DNA of 47,533 bases, taken from positions 1 to 47,533 of the forward strand of contig CAJXQA010000006.1 in assembly GCA_913058475.1 (NCBI GenBank), written 5' to 3'. Made by a program: the position numbers and the translations under genes. The notes under the pieces were generated by a model. It saw only the letters and a list, made by a program, of their open reading frames with translations. It made no database searches and was not told the DNA's origin. How positions within the stretch are numbered: the stretch's first letter is position 1; every line of letters starts with the position of its first letter. The stretch is from an uncultured Nitrosomonadales bacterium. Its GTDB lineage: Bacteria; Pseudomonadota; Gammaproteobacteria; Burkholderiales; Methylophilaceae. Shown here one piece after another: positions 1 to 10,167 of the stretch.

Positions 1-2
1 AT

Positions 3-35
3 TCGTCGGCAGCGTCAGATGTGTATAAGAGACAG
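3..35 (+). other. Nextera (Tn5) sequencing adapter, left end
   Basis: The bases match the Nextera read-1 transposase adapter, ending in the 19-bp Tn5 mosaic end (AGATGTGTATAAGAGACAG). Two further bases (AT) precede it. This is library-preparation sequence and not part of the genome; real sequence starts at about position 36. Confidence 0.97.
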
Positions 36-639
36 CTATGTATGTCTGTTTCAGCATTTCAAAGTCACCATGATAGTTTTCAAGATGATCCTTATCTATA
101 TTTGTGACGACGGTGTTAATTGGGTTTAGGTGCAGAAATGATGCATCTGATTCATCAGCTTCAACAATGATTACATCACTCTTACCAAGCTTTGCATTCT
201 TTAGCATCGAATTTAATCTTCCACCAATAACATAAGTAGGGTCAATTTTAGCTTCGGTTAATATCGTGGCTATTAAACTTGTAGTTGTAGTTTTCCCATG
301 CGTTCCTGCAACTGCAATACCCCTTTTAAAACGCATCAGTTCAGATAACATTTCAGCTCTTGAGATTATTGGTATTTTATTTTTTTTTGCTTCTATTAAT
401 TCGGGGTTATTTCTTGAAATTGCATTTGAGAATACTATCGTATCAACTTTTTTTATATTGGCTTTGGTATGTTGAGAGTAAACTTTTATACCTAATTTCT
501 TAAGCGATTTTATTGATTCTGAGATTGCTAGATCGGATCCGCTTACAATAAAGCCAAGCGTTTTCATCACTTCTGCAATACCACTCATACCTGAGCCACC
601 AATTCCTATAAAGTGTATTCTTTTTATTTTATTTTTCAT
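36..639 (-). CDS. murC: UDP-N-acetylmuramate--L-alanine ligase MurC, C-terminally truncated by contig end
   Basis: MurC adds L-alanine to UDP-MurNAc using ATP in the cytoplasm, the first step of the peptide stem of peptidoglycan. About 201 codons are present. The N-terminus reads as a Rossmann-like nucleotide-binding stretch ([16 protein letters not shown]), followed near residue 110 by the Mur-ligase P-loop GTHGKTTTT and later an EADESD segment. Family members are about 460-480 aa, so more than half is missing. The cut is exactly at the adapter junction, so it is an assembly end and not a pseudogene. The ATG (637-639) overlaps the murG stop in an ATGA arrangement, indicating translational coupling at the distal end of the dcw operon. 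Confidence 0.95.
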
Positions 640-1697
640 TTAAGTAAAGCGTTACATGTCTTTAGAACCTCGTTGCAAGCATTATAATTGTGGAGTTTTT
701 TTGCTTTAAGTGCCATATTTTTACATTTTGTTCTATCAATTTTAGCTAAGATACTGATCAATTTTTTTTCTAAATCTTTTTCTCTAATGATTTCTGCAGC
801 ACCTACATCTTCTAGAATTTTAGCATTAAAATATTGATGATCATCAACGGCTGAAGGATACGGAATTAATATACTAGCAGTTCCAGAAGCAATCAACTCT
901 GAAACTGTTAATGCGCCTGACCTTGCAATCACAATGTCTGCCCAATTATACTTTTTTTCCATATCAAAAATATACCTTTTGATTTCAACTTTGAAACATG
1001 CACCTTTATAGCTTTCTTTTAATAAATCAAACATATTCTCACCAGATTGATGAGTAATCGATAACTTATTCTTATCATTTATTATTTTAAAAATAGATGG
1101 TAAGAGTTGATTAAATGCTTTTGCCCCAAGGCTTCCTCCAAAAACCAGGATCCTTAAAGAGCCTTTTCTATTTAAAAATCTTTCTTTAGGATTCTTGACT
1201 TGCTCTATCTCCTTCCTAATCGGATTACCTATGATTTTTGATTTTCTTAAACTATTTGGAAACGCTGCAAAATTTTGATCAGAAAGATAAGATAAGATTT
1301 TATTTGTTAAGCCAGGTATTGAATTTTGTTCATGAACTATAAGTTTTATATTTAAAATTTTAGCCGCCAATGCCGCTGGCAAGGAAACATAACCCCCCAT
1401 TACAATCAATAATTTTGTCTTTGTAATCTTAAGTGCCTTTATTGCCTGAATTGTCGAGATTATTACTATAAAGGGTAGGTATATTAATTTTAATAATCCT
1501 TTATTCCGTATTCCAGAAATTGATAATGCAAAAAACTGAAATTTTTTTTTATTTATTAGCTTATTTTCCATTCCCTTTGGGGTTCCAAGCCATGAAATAT
1601 TATATCCATTTTTTTTAAGGTTATCTGCAATAGCGATGCCAGGGTTTATGTGCCCCCCAGTTCCTGCTGCGGCAATTGTAATATTTACTTTTTTAAT
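636..1697 (-). CDS. murG: UDP-GlcNAc:undecaprenyl-PP-MurNAc-pentapeptide GlcNAc transferase MurG (probable ATT start)
   Basis: MurG converts lipid I to lipid II at the inner face of the cytoplasmic membrane. The N-terminal glycine-rich loop [12 protein letters not shown] and the C-terminal donor-site stretch ([15 protein letters not shown]) are typical GT28 signatures. No ATG or GTG precedes the conserved N-terminus. The longest open frame starts at a TTG at 1760, and TTGs at 1760-1730 would add 11-21 unconserved residues lying inside ftsW. I place the start at ATT 1697-1695, which follows GAGGG by seven bases, gives [12 protein letters not shown] and 353 aa (E. coli MurG is about 355), and overlaps the ftsW TAA stop as ATTAA. 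Function is certain; the start codon is inference. Confidence 0.93.
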   Translation of the reverse strand: MKKVNITIAAAGTGGHINPGIAIADNLKKNGYNISWLGTPKGMENKLINKKKFQFFALSISGIRNKGLLKLIYLPFIVIISTIQAIKALKITKTKLLIVMGGYVSLPAALAAKILNIKLIVHEQNSIPGLTNKILSYLSDQNFAAFPNSLRKSKIIGNPIRKEIEQVKNPKERFLNRKGSLRILVFGGSLGAKAFNQLLPSIFKIINDKNKLSITHQSGENMFDLLKESYKGACFKVEIKRYIFDMEKKYNWADIVIARSGALTVSELIASGTASILIPYPSAVDDHQYFNAKILEDVGAAEIIREKDLEKKLISILAKIDRTKCKNMALKAKKLHNYNACNEVLKTCNALLK

Positions 1698-2853
1698 AAA
1701 ATTGCCCTCGCATATTTCTTCTATTCTCAAAATCAATTTTAAGTACAATCGCAATTGCAATCATATTTATCAAAATACCTGTGCCTCCATATGATAAAAG
1801 CGGAAGAGTTAAGCCTTTTGTTGGAAAAAGACCTAAATTCACTCCCATATTTATTATCCCTTGTATCCCAAACCATAAACCTATACCTTGTGCCATTAAT
1901 GCGGAAAACGGCTTCTTATTTTGAATAGACTCTTTAGCAATTCCAAATATTCTAACAACTAAAAATGCGAATAAAATTATTATTATCGAGACCCCCAAAA
2001 AACCAAATTCTTCACCTATAACAGCTAATATAAAATCAGTATGCGCTTCAGGTAAATATTGTAATTTTTCGACACTTGCTCCTAACCCAGAACCAAACAA
2101 TTCTCCCCTGCCAAATGCCATTAATGAATGAGTAAGTTGGTAACTTTTTCCAAATGGGTCATCCCAGGGATCTAAAAATCCAATAATTCGTTCAAGCCTA
2201 TAAGGTTGCAAAGTAATAAGATAGTAGATAGTAATTGGTGCAAAAAATAATAGACTAAAAAATATTTTATATGTGAGCCCCCCTAAAAATAGGAGTCCCA
2301 TCGCTATAACTGTAATTACTGTAAATGCTCCAAAATCAGGCTCCAAAAGAAGAAGGAATCCTGTTAGGACAATTATTCCTAACATCGGTAAAAAGCCTTT
2401 AATAATGGTTCTCATTTGTTTAGATTTTCTTAAAACATAATCTGAGGCATACATTACAGTAAAAAGCTTAACAAGTTCTGATGGTTGAAAATTAATGATA
2501 ATCAATGAAATCCATCTTCTACTTCCATTCACTTCCTTTCCAACACCAGGGATAAGTACTAAAACTAATAAAATTAATCCAAATATAAATAAAATGGGTG
2601 AAATTCTCTGCCAGAAATATAAAGGTACCAAGAATGCAATATATCCAAAAATAAAACCTATTAATATATATATCGACTGCCTTATCAAGTAATGATAACT
2701 ATTAAAATTAAGTACTTTACTACTTGCTGCTATATCAACCGATGAGGAATAAACCATGACGAGACCAGCACCTAAAAGAAGAAGTGTGGTCCATATCAGT
2801 TGATAATCATAAATAGGCAAATTATAGTTAGTCTGTGCAGAAAAAATTTTCAA
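1693..2853 (-). CDS. ftsW: Lipid II polymerase / cell-division protein FtsW
   Basis: This is a SEDS-family integral membrane protein of 386 aa that polymerises glycan strands at the septum together with the FtsI transpeptidase. About ten hydrophobic segments are visible, starting near residue 20. Family signatures include GSRRWI followed by FQPSELVKL, a large loop with PEAHTDFI, and a C-terminal stretch ending LPLLSYGGTG. It sits between murD and murG as in other proteobacterial dcw clusters. The ATG overlaps the murD stop as ATGA. The last codons contain the likely ribosome-binding site and ATT start of murG. Confidence 0.96.
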   Translation of the reverse strand: MKIFSAQTNYNLPIYDYQLIWTTLLLLGAGLVMVYSSSVDIAASSKVLNFNSYHYLIRQSIYILIGFIFGYIAFLVPLYFWQRISPILFIFGLILLVLVLIPGVGKEVNGSRRWISLIIINFQPSELVKLFTVMYASDYVLRKSKQMRTIIKGFLPMLGIIVLTGFLLLLEPDFGAFTVITVIAMGLLFLGGLTYKIFFSLLFFAPITIYYLITLQPYRLERIIGFLDPWDDPFGKSYQLTHSLMAFGRGELFGSGLGASVEKLQYLPEAHTDFILAVIGEEFGFLGVSIIIILFAFLVVRIFGIAKESIQNKKPFSALMAQGIGLWFGIQGIINMGVNLGLFPTKGLTLPLLSYGGTGILINMIAIAIVLKIDFENRRNMRGQFY

Positions 2854-4289
2854 TTTTTTAATGAGCGTACTATTTGATTAAAGTGCTCACCACGTTCAAT
2901 ATAGTTTCGATACATATCGTGACTTGAACAAGATGGAGATAGTAAAATAATATCTCCCGTATTAGCTTGATCGAATGCCTCATTTAAGGCAACAGCTAGG
3001 TCTTCGCATATAGAAATTTTTAGATTGTTCAGGTTTTCAAATAATTTTTTAATCACTAAAGCATCCTTTCCAATAAGAAATAAATGATGCACATTTTTAT
3101 TTAAATATTTTTTCAATGGTTCCATAGATAATCGTTTACTGTCACCTCCAGCAATTAAGAAAATATTTTTATCTTTAAAAAATTGCAATGCTGCAACTGT
3201 TGATGCTGCATTCGTAGCTTTTGAATCGTTATAGAATTTAATACCATTAATTTCTCTTATCAATTCAATACGGTGAGGAGCGCCATTAAAACTCTTTATT
3301 ACATCTTGATAATTTGAAAAAGATGTATCCAAACACCTAAATGCAGCAAAAGCTGCAGCAATATTTAGTTCATTATGCCCACCTAATAATTTGGATTCCT
3401 TAAGGCTTACCTCAAAATCTTTATTATTAATAATGAATTTACTATTTTTAATAGAACAAATAATATATTCTTTTTTGGATATTTCCTCTGAAACCCAATT
3501 CTCAGTATTTTTTTCATCTCTATGGATGAATGTAATATCATTAAACATCTCAGGTATTTTTTTCTGTAAGCAACTGTTAATAACTTGTCTTTTGCTTGAT
3601 TTTAATAAAGCTAATTTTGATTGAAAGTAATCATCCATACTGAGGTGCATATCCAAATGGTCTTCAGTAAAATTTAGAAAAACTCCTACATCAATTTCTT
3701 TCCCAGGAAATCCATTTTTTTTAAAAGGGTTTAATTGAAAACTTGAAATTTCAATAACTACAACCTCTAGATTCTCAAGCTCATCAATTAGATTCAAAGG
3801 AGAATTGCCAAGATTTCCAGATGCTTTGGCCTTATGTCCTGCTTTTATTAATAAATGTTCTAAAAATAAGCAGGTGGTTGTCTTTCCATTTGTTCCTGTA
3901 ATACCAATCACCTTTAAGTTATTTAAATTATTGGATAAATGCTCTAGGAATAAAGAAATATCATTGATGACACTAAATTTTTGATTAAATTTATTTACTT
4001 CGGCTGGACTAATTCCAGGGCTTAAAAAAATATGTGTCTTTTTATCTAAGAATTCAAATTTTATATCACCTGTAAAAAAATCTTTTATATCGTGATTTTT
4101 TAATAGGTTCTTTTGTTCTCTTAATGTTTTATTTTTATCGTAGACACTAATCTCAAATATATATTTTTTGAATTCTATTTGTTTTGTTAAATAATTGACA
4201 CAGGATAGACCTGATTTTCCTAAACCAACCACAAGAATATGCTCAATTTCTTTAAGTGTTGAGCTTTTTGAAGTTTTTTTTATACCCAT
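2850..4289 (-). CDS. murD: UDP-N-acetylmuramoylalanine--D-glutamate ligase MurD
   Basis: MurD adds D-glutamate to UDP-MurNAc-L-Ala with ATP hydrolysis. The N-terminus has the nucleotide-binding loop VVGLGKSGLSC (about residues 20-30). The Mur-ligase P-loop GITGTNGKTTT is at about 129-139, the central domain contains FLNFTEDHLDMH, and the C-terminal domain has YNDSKATN. The length of 479 aa is slightly above the usual 440-470. The ATG overlaps the mraY stop as TAATG, consistent with coupled translation in the dcw operon. Confidence 0.97.
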   Translation of the reverse strand: MGIKKTSKSSTLKEIEHILVVGLGKSGLSCVNYLTKQIEFKKYIFEISVYDKNKTLREQKNLLKNHDIKDFFTGDIKFEFLDKKTHIFLSPGISPAEVNKFNQKFSVINDISLFLEHLSNNLNNLKVIGITGTNGKTTTCLFLEHLLIKAGHKAKASGNLGNSPLNLIDELENLEVVVIEISSFQLNPFKKNGFPGKEIDVGVFLNFTEDHLDMHLSMDDYFQSKLALLKSSKRQVINSCLQKKIPEMFNDITFIHRDEKNTENWVSEEISKKEYIICSIKNSKFIINNKDFEVSLKESKLLGGHNELNIAAAFAAFRCLDTSFSNYQDVIKSFNGAPHRIELIREINGIKFYNDSKATNAASTVAALQFFKDKNIFLIAGGDSKRLSMEPLKKYLNKNVHHLFLIGKDALVIKKLFENLNNLKISICEDLAVALNEAFDQANTGDIILLSPSCSSHDMYRNYIERGEHFNQIVRSLKN

Positions 4290-5392
4290 TAACGAATTTT
4301 AAGACTTGCTAGACCAATAAGAACAAGCATCATTGTTATAATCCAAAATCTTACGACAACTTGCGTCTCTTTCCAGCCTTTTTTTTCAAAATGATGATGC
4401 AATGGTGCCATCAAAAAAATTCTTCTTCCTTTACCATATTTTTTCTTTGTATATCTAAAGTAAGATACTTGAAGCATGACCGAAATTGTTTCGATTACAA
4501 AAATACCTGCCATAATCAGTAAGATAATTTCTTGTCTTACAATAACTGCAATTGTCCCCATAGCAGCACCGATAGATAAAGAACCAAGATCTCCCATAAA
4601 TACTTCCGCAGGGTATGCATTAAACCAAAGAAAACCAAGACCTGCACCTGCAAGGGCTGCACAATAGATAACCAATTCACCAGCACCTTTTATATATGGT
4701 ATATCTAGATAGTCAGAGAAAATAACATTACCCCCTAAGTAAGCAAAAATACCTAACGCACTTATAATCATTACGGCTGGCATGATTGCTAACCCATCCA
4801 ATCCATCTGTTAGATTAACGGCGTTACTACTTCCTACAACGACTAAATAGGTCAAAATTATGAATCCAATAAAGCCTAACGGTATACTCAAATCTTTAAT
4901 GAATGGAATCAACAGAGAAGTTTCTTGTAAGGAATTTGCATTCAAAAAAAGGTACAAGGCGACAATGATTGCAACAATCGACTGTAAAAAGTATTTAGTA
5001 AATCCAGACATACCATCTGAATTTTTATGCTTTATTTTACTATAGTCGTCAACTAAGCCAATCGTACCAAATGATGTCGTAACAAAAATCATAAGCCATA
5101 TATAATTATTTGAAAGATCAGCCCATAGTAATGTTGAAATTAAAATTGATATTAGAATTAATCCTCCACCCATTGTGGGAGTGCCCATTTTTTCAATATG
5201 TGTAGTAGGTCCATTCGCTCGAACATACTGCCCAAAACTATAGTCGCCTAATTTTTTAATATACCAACCGCCAAATATAAATGAAATTGATAGCGCTGTA
5301 ATAACAGATAAAACAGCACGCAAAGATAGATAATTAAATATATTCAACATCGAATAATCATTTGATAGCCATTTCAAAAATTCATATAACAT
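4289..5392 (-). CDS. mraY: Phospho-N-acetylmuramoyl-pentapeptide transferase MraY
   Basis: MraY transfers phospho-MurNAc-pentapeptide to undecaprenyl phosphate, making lipid I, as a polytopic membrane enzyme. The 367-aa product has about ten hydrophobic segments. Catalytic and substrate motifs are visible: VDDYSKI (the Asp pair), [13 protein letters not shown], and the cytoplasmic HHHFEKKGW loop. An N-terminal PTMGGG motif follows THIEKMGTP. The length matches the family. A gap of 15 bases separates it from murF, the only junction in this part of the operon without a stop/start overlap. Confidence 0.97.
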   Translation of the reverse strand: MLYEFLKWLSNDYSMLNIFNYLSLRAVLSVITALSISFIFGGWYIKKLGDYSFGQYVRANGPTTHIEKMGTPTMGGGLILISILISTLLWADLSNNYIWLMIFVTTSFGTIGLVDDYSKIKHKNSDGMSGFTKYFLQSIVAIIVALYLFLNANSLQETSLLIPFIKDLSIPLGFIGFIILTYLVVVGSSNAVNLTDGLDGLAIMPAVMIISALGIFAYLGGNVIFSDYLDIPYIKGAGELVIYCAALAGAGLGFLWFNAYPAEVFMGDLGSLSIGAAMGTIAVIVRQEIILLIMAGIFVIETISVMLQVSYFRYTKKKYGKGRRIFLMAPLHHHFEKKGWKETQVVVRFWIITMMLVLIGLASLKIR

Positions 5393-5407
5393 AATTTATG
5401 TTCTCAA

Positions 5408-6751
5408 TTATTTAATTAATTTTTTAACAATCTCTTCCATCTTCATTGACCTTGATCCTTTGACTAGAATAGTTGAACCTTTCATGCAAGCATATAAATG
5501 CTTAACTAAATCGTCCTTACTCCTAAACCAAGAATTGTTTCGACCTAACAAAGTAATAATTTCTTTTGTATACTTTCCTAGGCCTAATGTTATATCTATT
5601 TTAGTCTCTTTAATGCTTCTTGAAAGTTCTTGATGATATATTCTTGAATTTTCTCCTAGCTCAGCCATATCACCAATTACTAAAATTTTTTTCCCTGGAA
5701 ATTCATTAAGGACCTCTATAGCTGATAGAAAGGATGATGGGTTAGCATTATATGTATCGTCTATTATAGCTGCTCTTTTTTTTCCCTCCTTTAACTCTAA
5801 TCGACTCGGAATAGGAGTTATATTTTCTATACCTTCCTTAATTTTAGTCGGATTAATTTTTAGCTGATAAGCGCATGTTACGGCTGCTAAAATATTTGAA
5901 ATATTGTTATGTCCTAATAGTTTAGATTTAATCTCAAGGTCATATTGAGGAGTTTTAATAAGAATTTTTTTATGATCTAACAATTCACATGAGATATCAG
6001 CATCCTTACTCATACCGAAAGATAATACTTTTACATTCTTTAAATCTTTTACTAAAAAATTAAAAAACTCACTATCTTTTGGAAGAATTGCTGTTCCCTC
6101 AGCTTTAAGGTTCCGTAAAATATCTTTTTTTTCGTTTGCTATTGCCTCTCTATTTTTGAAATTTTCAATATGAGCCTCTCCAATATTGGTTATTACAGCG
6201 AAATTTGGTGGAGCAATATTTGCTAAATAACTGATTTCCTTAGGGTGATTCATACCCATTTCAATAACTATGTGGCTATGCTCTGAATTTAAATTAAATA
6301 TTGTTAATGGAAGTCCAATATCATTATTATAATTTGCGTGAGTTGCTAGAATTTTATTTGTGCCGTAATTTGAATCTAATATAGACTTAATTAACTCCTT
6401 AGTAGTTGTCTTACCGTTGCTTCCAGTTATTCCAATAACAAATGGTTTAAATTTCATTAAAAACAAAGAGGAAATGTCTGCTAATGATTTCTTTGTATCA
6501 TTTACCAATATTGTGTTTTTAGAAATTTTTTCCTCATCAGAAATTATTGCAGCTATTGCTCCATTTTTAAAAGCTTCATTGATATAGTCATGCCCATCAA
6601 AATTCAAACCTTTTATTGCAATAAATATGTCATCTTTTTTTATTTTTTTTGAATTAATGCTGATCGCATGAAATTTTCTTTTGAGAATTTCCATAGCCTT
6701 AGGGCCTTTACCCAAAACTGCTTGATAAATATCTTGAATTGATAAATTAAT
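5408..6751 (-). CDS. murF: UDP-N-acetylmuramoyl-tripeptide--D-Ala-D-Ala ligase MurF (probable ATT start)
   Basis: MurF adds D-Ala-D-Ala to the UDP-MurNAc-tripeptide. The P-loop GITGSNGKTTTKE lies about 107-119 residues in, followed by NIGEAHIENF and IDDTYNANP. The first standard start codon is a TTG at 6715, but in-frame upstream codons encode NLSIQDIYQAVLG, which matches the usual MurF N-terminus. An in-frame TAA at 6757-6755 bounds the frame, leaving ATT 6751-6749 as the only sensible start. It follows AAGGG by nine bases and shares a T with the murE stop (ATTAA), the same junction as ftsW/murG. The frame from ATT gives 447 aa, within the family range. Confidence 0.93.
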   Translation of the reverse strand: MNLSIQDIYQAVLGKGPKAMEILKRKFHAISINSKKIKKDDIFIAIKGLNFDGHDYINEAFKNGAIAAIISDEEKISKNTILVNDTKKSLADISSLFLMKFKPFVIGITGSNGKTTTKELIKSILDSNYGTNKILATHANYNNDIGLPLTIFNLNSEHSHIVIEMGMNHPKEISYLANIAPPNFAVITNIGEAHIENFKNREAIANEKKDILRNLKAEGTAILPKDSEFFNFLVKDLKNVKVLSFGMSKDADISCELLDHKKILIKTPQYDLEIKSKLLGHNNISNILAAVTCAYQLKINPTKIKEGIENITPIPSRLELKEGKKRAAIIDDTYNANPSSFLSAIEVLNEFPGKKILVIGDMAELGENSRIYHQELSRSIKETKIDITLGLGKYTKEIITLLGRNNSWFRSKDDLVKHLYACMKGSTILVKGSRSMKMEEIVKKLIK

Positions 6752-8189
6752 TTTTTAATTCCCTTTCTTTTAAAAATTGTTCAATTACTTTCCTATCAGA
6801 AAAATAGTTTTTTTTATTTCCTATTTCTTGAAATTCTTCATCTCCCTTTCCAGCAACAATTACAAGATCATCCTTATTTGCTATATCGATTGCCTTACCT
6901 ATAGCTTCTTTTCTATCAATAATTTCTATCGGCTTCCTATTAAAGTGTTTGCTAATGTCTTTAATGATATCTATTGGATTCTCATTTCTTGGGTTATCGG
7001 TTGTGATAATACATCGGTCAGATAACATCTCTGCAATTTTAGCCATTGCTTTTCTCTTTCCTCTGTCTCGATCTCCACCGGCTCCAAAAACTAATAGTAT
7101 TTTTTTAAATGCATTATTTTTTACGCTCTTTAAAATATTTTCTAACGCATCATCTGTATGAGCATAATCAATCATCACTGATGGAAGACATTCTCTACTT
7201 TTTATATATTCAGATCTTCCTGGAACTCCAGTAACGCAATTCAAGCTATCAATTATTTGATTAATTTCAAACCCTTTTGAGCTTAAGCAACCAACTACTC
7301 CTAAAATATTATAAACATTAAATTCACCGCCAAATTCTAAAGTTATTGGGAAGGATTCTCCGTAATAGTTAAGATTAAATTTTAAATTTTTTTTATTTTG
7401 ACTTATATTAGTTGCTTGAATTTTTGATTTTTTATGAATTGAAAAGCTTATTTTTTTATCACTTGCTAATGTAGACTTTTTAAAAATTGACTCTCCAACT
7501 TTATCATCAATATTTACTATGATGCTTCCATCCTTTCCATCACACATAAATTTTCTTTTTACATCTGCATAAGCCTTCATTGTCTTATGGTAATCCATAT
7601 GATCTCTGGTTAAATTTGTAAATAATCTTTCATTAAAATTAATATTATTTATTCTTTTTTCATTTATTCCATGAGATGAAACTTCCATTGCTATATTTTT
7701 ATATTTTTTTTCAGATATATCTTTTATTACATACTGAATATCTAACGCACTTGGAGTAGTATTCCGTATTTTTTTAAAACTCTTAGCATCCCCATACCCA
7801 AGAGTTCCTATAAATGCTGTTTTACTTCCTAGATAATTTAAACATTGAGATAACCAATAAGCAGATGTTGTTTTACCATTAGTCCCTGTAATTCCAGTAA
7901 TTGATACTTTTTTTGATGGATATGCATAAAACTTATCTGCAATTGATGGCAGTTTACTTTTAAGGCCATTAATTGCGATTGATGGAATACTCAGATTTAA
8001 GTTTTTTTTAAAATTTTTAGATTCAAATACAACTCCCTTTGCCCCATTATTAATTGCCTGCTCTATAAAGTCTCTTCCATCAAATTTCTTACCAGGGTAT
8101 GCAATAAAAACTGTATTTTTAGAAATTTGTGTTGAGTCTAGAGTCAATTTATCAAATTGCTCCAAAAAAATTTCTAATTCATTTTTCAT
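6747..8189 (-). CDS. murE: UDP-MurNAc-L-Ala-D-Glu--meso-2,6-diaminopimelate ligase MurE
   Basis: MurE adds the third residue of the peptide stem. The P-loop GITGTNGKTT is at about residues 99-108, the Mur central motif NLTRDHMDYH follows, and the C-terminal DNPRNENP motif is the signature of enzymes that accept meso-diaminopimelate instead of lysine. The length of 480 aa is normal. The ATG overlaps the ftsI stop as ATGA. Its final codons (KERELKN) carry the AAGGG that probably serves as ribosome-binding site for murF. Confidence 0.97.
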   Translation of the reverse strand: MKNELEIFLEQFDKLTLDSTQISKNTVFIAYPGKKFDGRDFIEQAINNGAKGVVFESKNFKKNLNLSIPSIAINGLKSKLPSIADKFYAYPSKKVSITGITGTNGKTTSAYWLSQCLNYLGSKTAFIGTLGYGDAKSFKKIRNTTPSALDIQYVIKDISEKKYKNIAMEVSSHGINEKRINNINFNERLFTNLTRDHMDYHKTMKAYADVKRKFMCDGKDGSIIVNIDDKVGESIFKKSTLASDKKISFSIHKKSKIQATNISQNKKNLKFNLNYYGESFPITLEFGGEFNVYNILGVVGCLSSKGFEINQIIDSLNCVTGVPGRSEYIKSRECLPSVMIDYAHTDDALENILKSVKNNAFKKILLVFGAGGDRDRGKRKAMAKIAEMLSDRCIITTDNPRNENPIDIIKDISKHFNRKPIEIIDRKEAIGKAIDIANKDDLVIVAGKGDEEFQEIGNKKNYFSDRKVIEQFLKERELKN

Positions 8190-9916
8190 ATCTCTTTTTT
8201 ATCATTATCGATCTCGGCTTCTATTTCTATGCCATCTTGTGGAATTGAGTATATCTTTAGTGCTTCTGACACTACTCTCCTAAAAATAGGGCCTGCTACA
8301 ACTCCGCCATAATTTGACCCTTTTGATGGATCTTCGATTGTTATAGCCATGATAAACTTCGGATTTGAGGCAGGTGCAATCCCAACAAATGAAGCATTAT
8401 ATTTTCTTTCTCCTGGTTTTCCATAACCAACTCCTTTAATAAACTGTCTAGCGGTTCCTGTTTTTCCTGCCACTCGATAGCCTGGAATTGAAGCTTGAAT
8501 TGCAGTACCTCCCTCCTCTGTAACTGATTCCATAATTTTTAAAACAGCCTCAGAAGTCTTTATAGACAAAACACGCTGCCCAATTTTTATTGGATCACCT
8601 TTATATAACCTTAAGTTCTTTATCTCACCTTTATTAGCAAAAGGAGTATATGCTCTAGCAAGCTGAGCAATTGTTGTGCTTACTGAATAACCATAGCTTG
8701 CACTAAAGTGATCCCGTTCCTTCCATAAACTATAGTCACGCATAACCCCTTTCGATTCTCCTGGGAAGTTAACCCCAGTTAGATTGCCGATACCAAAATT
8801 AGAGTAAGTTTGCCATAAATATTTTTTACTTAACTTTTCAGCAATTTTAGTAACACCAATATTTGATGAAGTTTGAAGTATCTCTTTAACAGATATGATG
8901 CCATGTGGCTTTGTATCAGTTATCTGCGTTCGTCCAACTTTATAAAATCCGTTACCTGTATCTATTTTTGTATTGACGCTTACTACCTTTTTTTCTAAAG
9001 CAGCTGCTATGCTAATTGGTTTCAATGTTGAACCTGGTTCAAAAGCATCAGTTATAACCCTGTTCTTTACAAAAGGACTTCTCTTCCTCATTCTTTCATT
9101 CGGGTTAAATGATGGATAATTTACCATTGTTAAAATTTCACCTGTTTTAGAATCAATAAGAATGGCAGAGCCAGAGATTGCTTCGGAATCATTAATTGTT
9201 TTTTTAAGGGATTGAAAGGCTATGTGTTGAAGTCGTTTATCAATAGTTAAATGAACATCTTTTCCGTCAACTGGAACCCTAACTTCGCTCAGATTATCAA
9301 CTACCCTTCTTCTTGCATCAATTAAAATCTTTTTATAGCCATGTGTACCCGATAAATAATCATTTTTCTTATATTCAACTCCTTCGAGACCATTCCCATC
9401 ATTTCCAGCAAATCCAACTACATGTGCAGATATTTCTTGGTCTGGATAAGATCTCCTATAGTCTTTTTCGGTGCTAATTCCAGAGATTTTTAAGGCTAAA
9501 ATTTTGGAAGCAATTTCTGGATCAACCTTTCTTTTTAAATAAATATGATTTTTCTTAGTCTTTAATTTTTTGTTTAATGATTTTATTTTAATGCCTAAGA
9601 GGTTGGCTAATTTTTTTTTATCTCCATTTTTAAATTTAACCCTATTTGGCTCTAAAGTAATACTCCTGACAGTTTCACTCGCAGCTAATATTTGATTATT
9701 TCTATCATAAATTTTCCCTCTATAAGCATAAAGTTCAATATTACGATTGCTTCTTTCAAAACCTTCTTGTTGCAAGAAGTCCTTTTGCATACCTTGAATA
9801 AAAAAAGCACGAGAAAATAATATAAAAAATAATGTTAGAAGAACAAGAAGCATGAAACGTCTTCTAAATTTTGAAAGCTCAAAAAACTCATGATTTTTTT
9901 TAATTTTTTTTCTCAT
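8186..9916 (-). CDS. ftsI: Septal peptidoglycan DD-transpeptidase FtsI (PBP3)
   Basis: FtsI is a class B penicillin-binding protein that crosslinks septal peptidoglycan with FtsW. A short basic cytoplasmic tail precedes one membrane segment (about residues 21-40). The dimerisation domain follows (RGKIYDRN). The transpeptidase domain carries the active-site SxxK as S296-TL-K299, the SxN motif at 350-352 and KTG at 485-487, all intact. The length of 576 aa is typical. It overlaps ftsL upstream and murE downstream by ATGA. Confidence 0.97.
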   Translation of the reverse strand: MRKKIKKNHEFFELSKFRRRFMLLVLLTLFFILFSRAFFIQGMQKDFLQQEGFERSNRNIELYAYRGKIYDRNNQILAASETVRSITLEPNRVKFKNGDKKKLANLLGIKIKSLNKKLKTKKNHIYLKRKVDPEIASKILALKISGISTEKDYRRSYPDQEISAHVVGFAGNDGNGLEGVEYKKNDYLSGTHGYKKILIDARRRVVDNLSEVRVPVDGKDVHLTIDKRLQHIAFQSLKKTINDSEAISGSAILIDSKTGEILTMVNYPSFNPNERMRKRSPFVKNRVITDAFEPGSTLKPISIAAALEKKVVSVNTKIDTGNGFYKVGRTQITDTKPHGIISVKEILQTSSNIGVTKIAEKLSKKYLWQTYSNFGIGNLTGVNFPGESKGVMRDYSLWKERDHFSASYGYSVSTTIAQLARAYTPFANKGEIKNLRLYKGDPIKIGQRVLSIKTSEAVLKIMESVTEEGGTAIQASIPGYRVAGKTGTARQFIKGVGYGKPGERKYNASFVGIAPASNPKFIMAITIEDPSKGSNYGGVVAGPIFRRVVSEALKIYSIPQDGIEIEAEIDNDKKEI

Positions 9917-10167
9917 TTAATCGTTTTTTTCTGTTTTTTTACAGGCGGATTCATTTTTAATTTACTTTTTGCATATTCTGAAATTCTTCCGTTGCCTGAT
10001 TTTGAAGACTCTTGAATTAAGAGTTGATTCTGTTCATCCTTTAACTCAATAGTTTTTCGTTTTTCTATTTCTAAGGAATGATAATTAACACGATATAAAT
10101 GATGTGCATTAATTTTTACTAAGGCGAATATAATTAACAAAGAAAAAAGTATTAAATTCAACTTCAC
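9913..10167 (-). CDS. ftsL: Cell division protein FtsL
   Basis: This is a small bitopic divisome protein that pairs with FtsB and FtsQ to activate FtsWI. The 84-aa product has one N-terminal hydrophobic segment (about residues 4-20) followed by a charged, heptad-rich periplasmic stretch, as expected for a coiled coil. Sequence alone would be weak evidence, but its position between rsmH and ftsI, with ATGA overlaps on both sides, is diagnostic. Confidence 0.9.
   Translation of the reverse strand: MKLNLILFSLLIIFALVKINAHHLYRVNYHSLEIEKRKTIELKDEQNQLLIQESSKSGNGRISEYAKSKLKMNPPVKKQKKTIK

Noticed and set aside
266..475. 69-aa open frame on the plus strand
   Set aside because: It lies antisense to murC, which has full motif support; it has no recognisable features.
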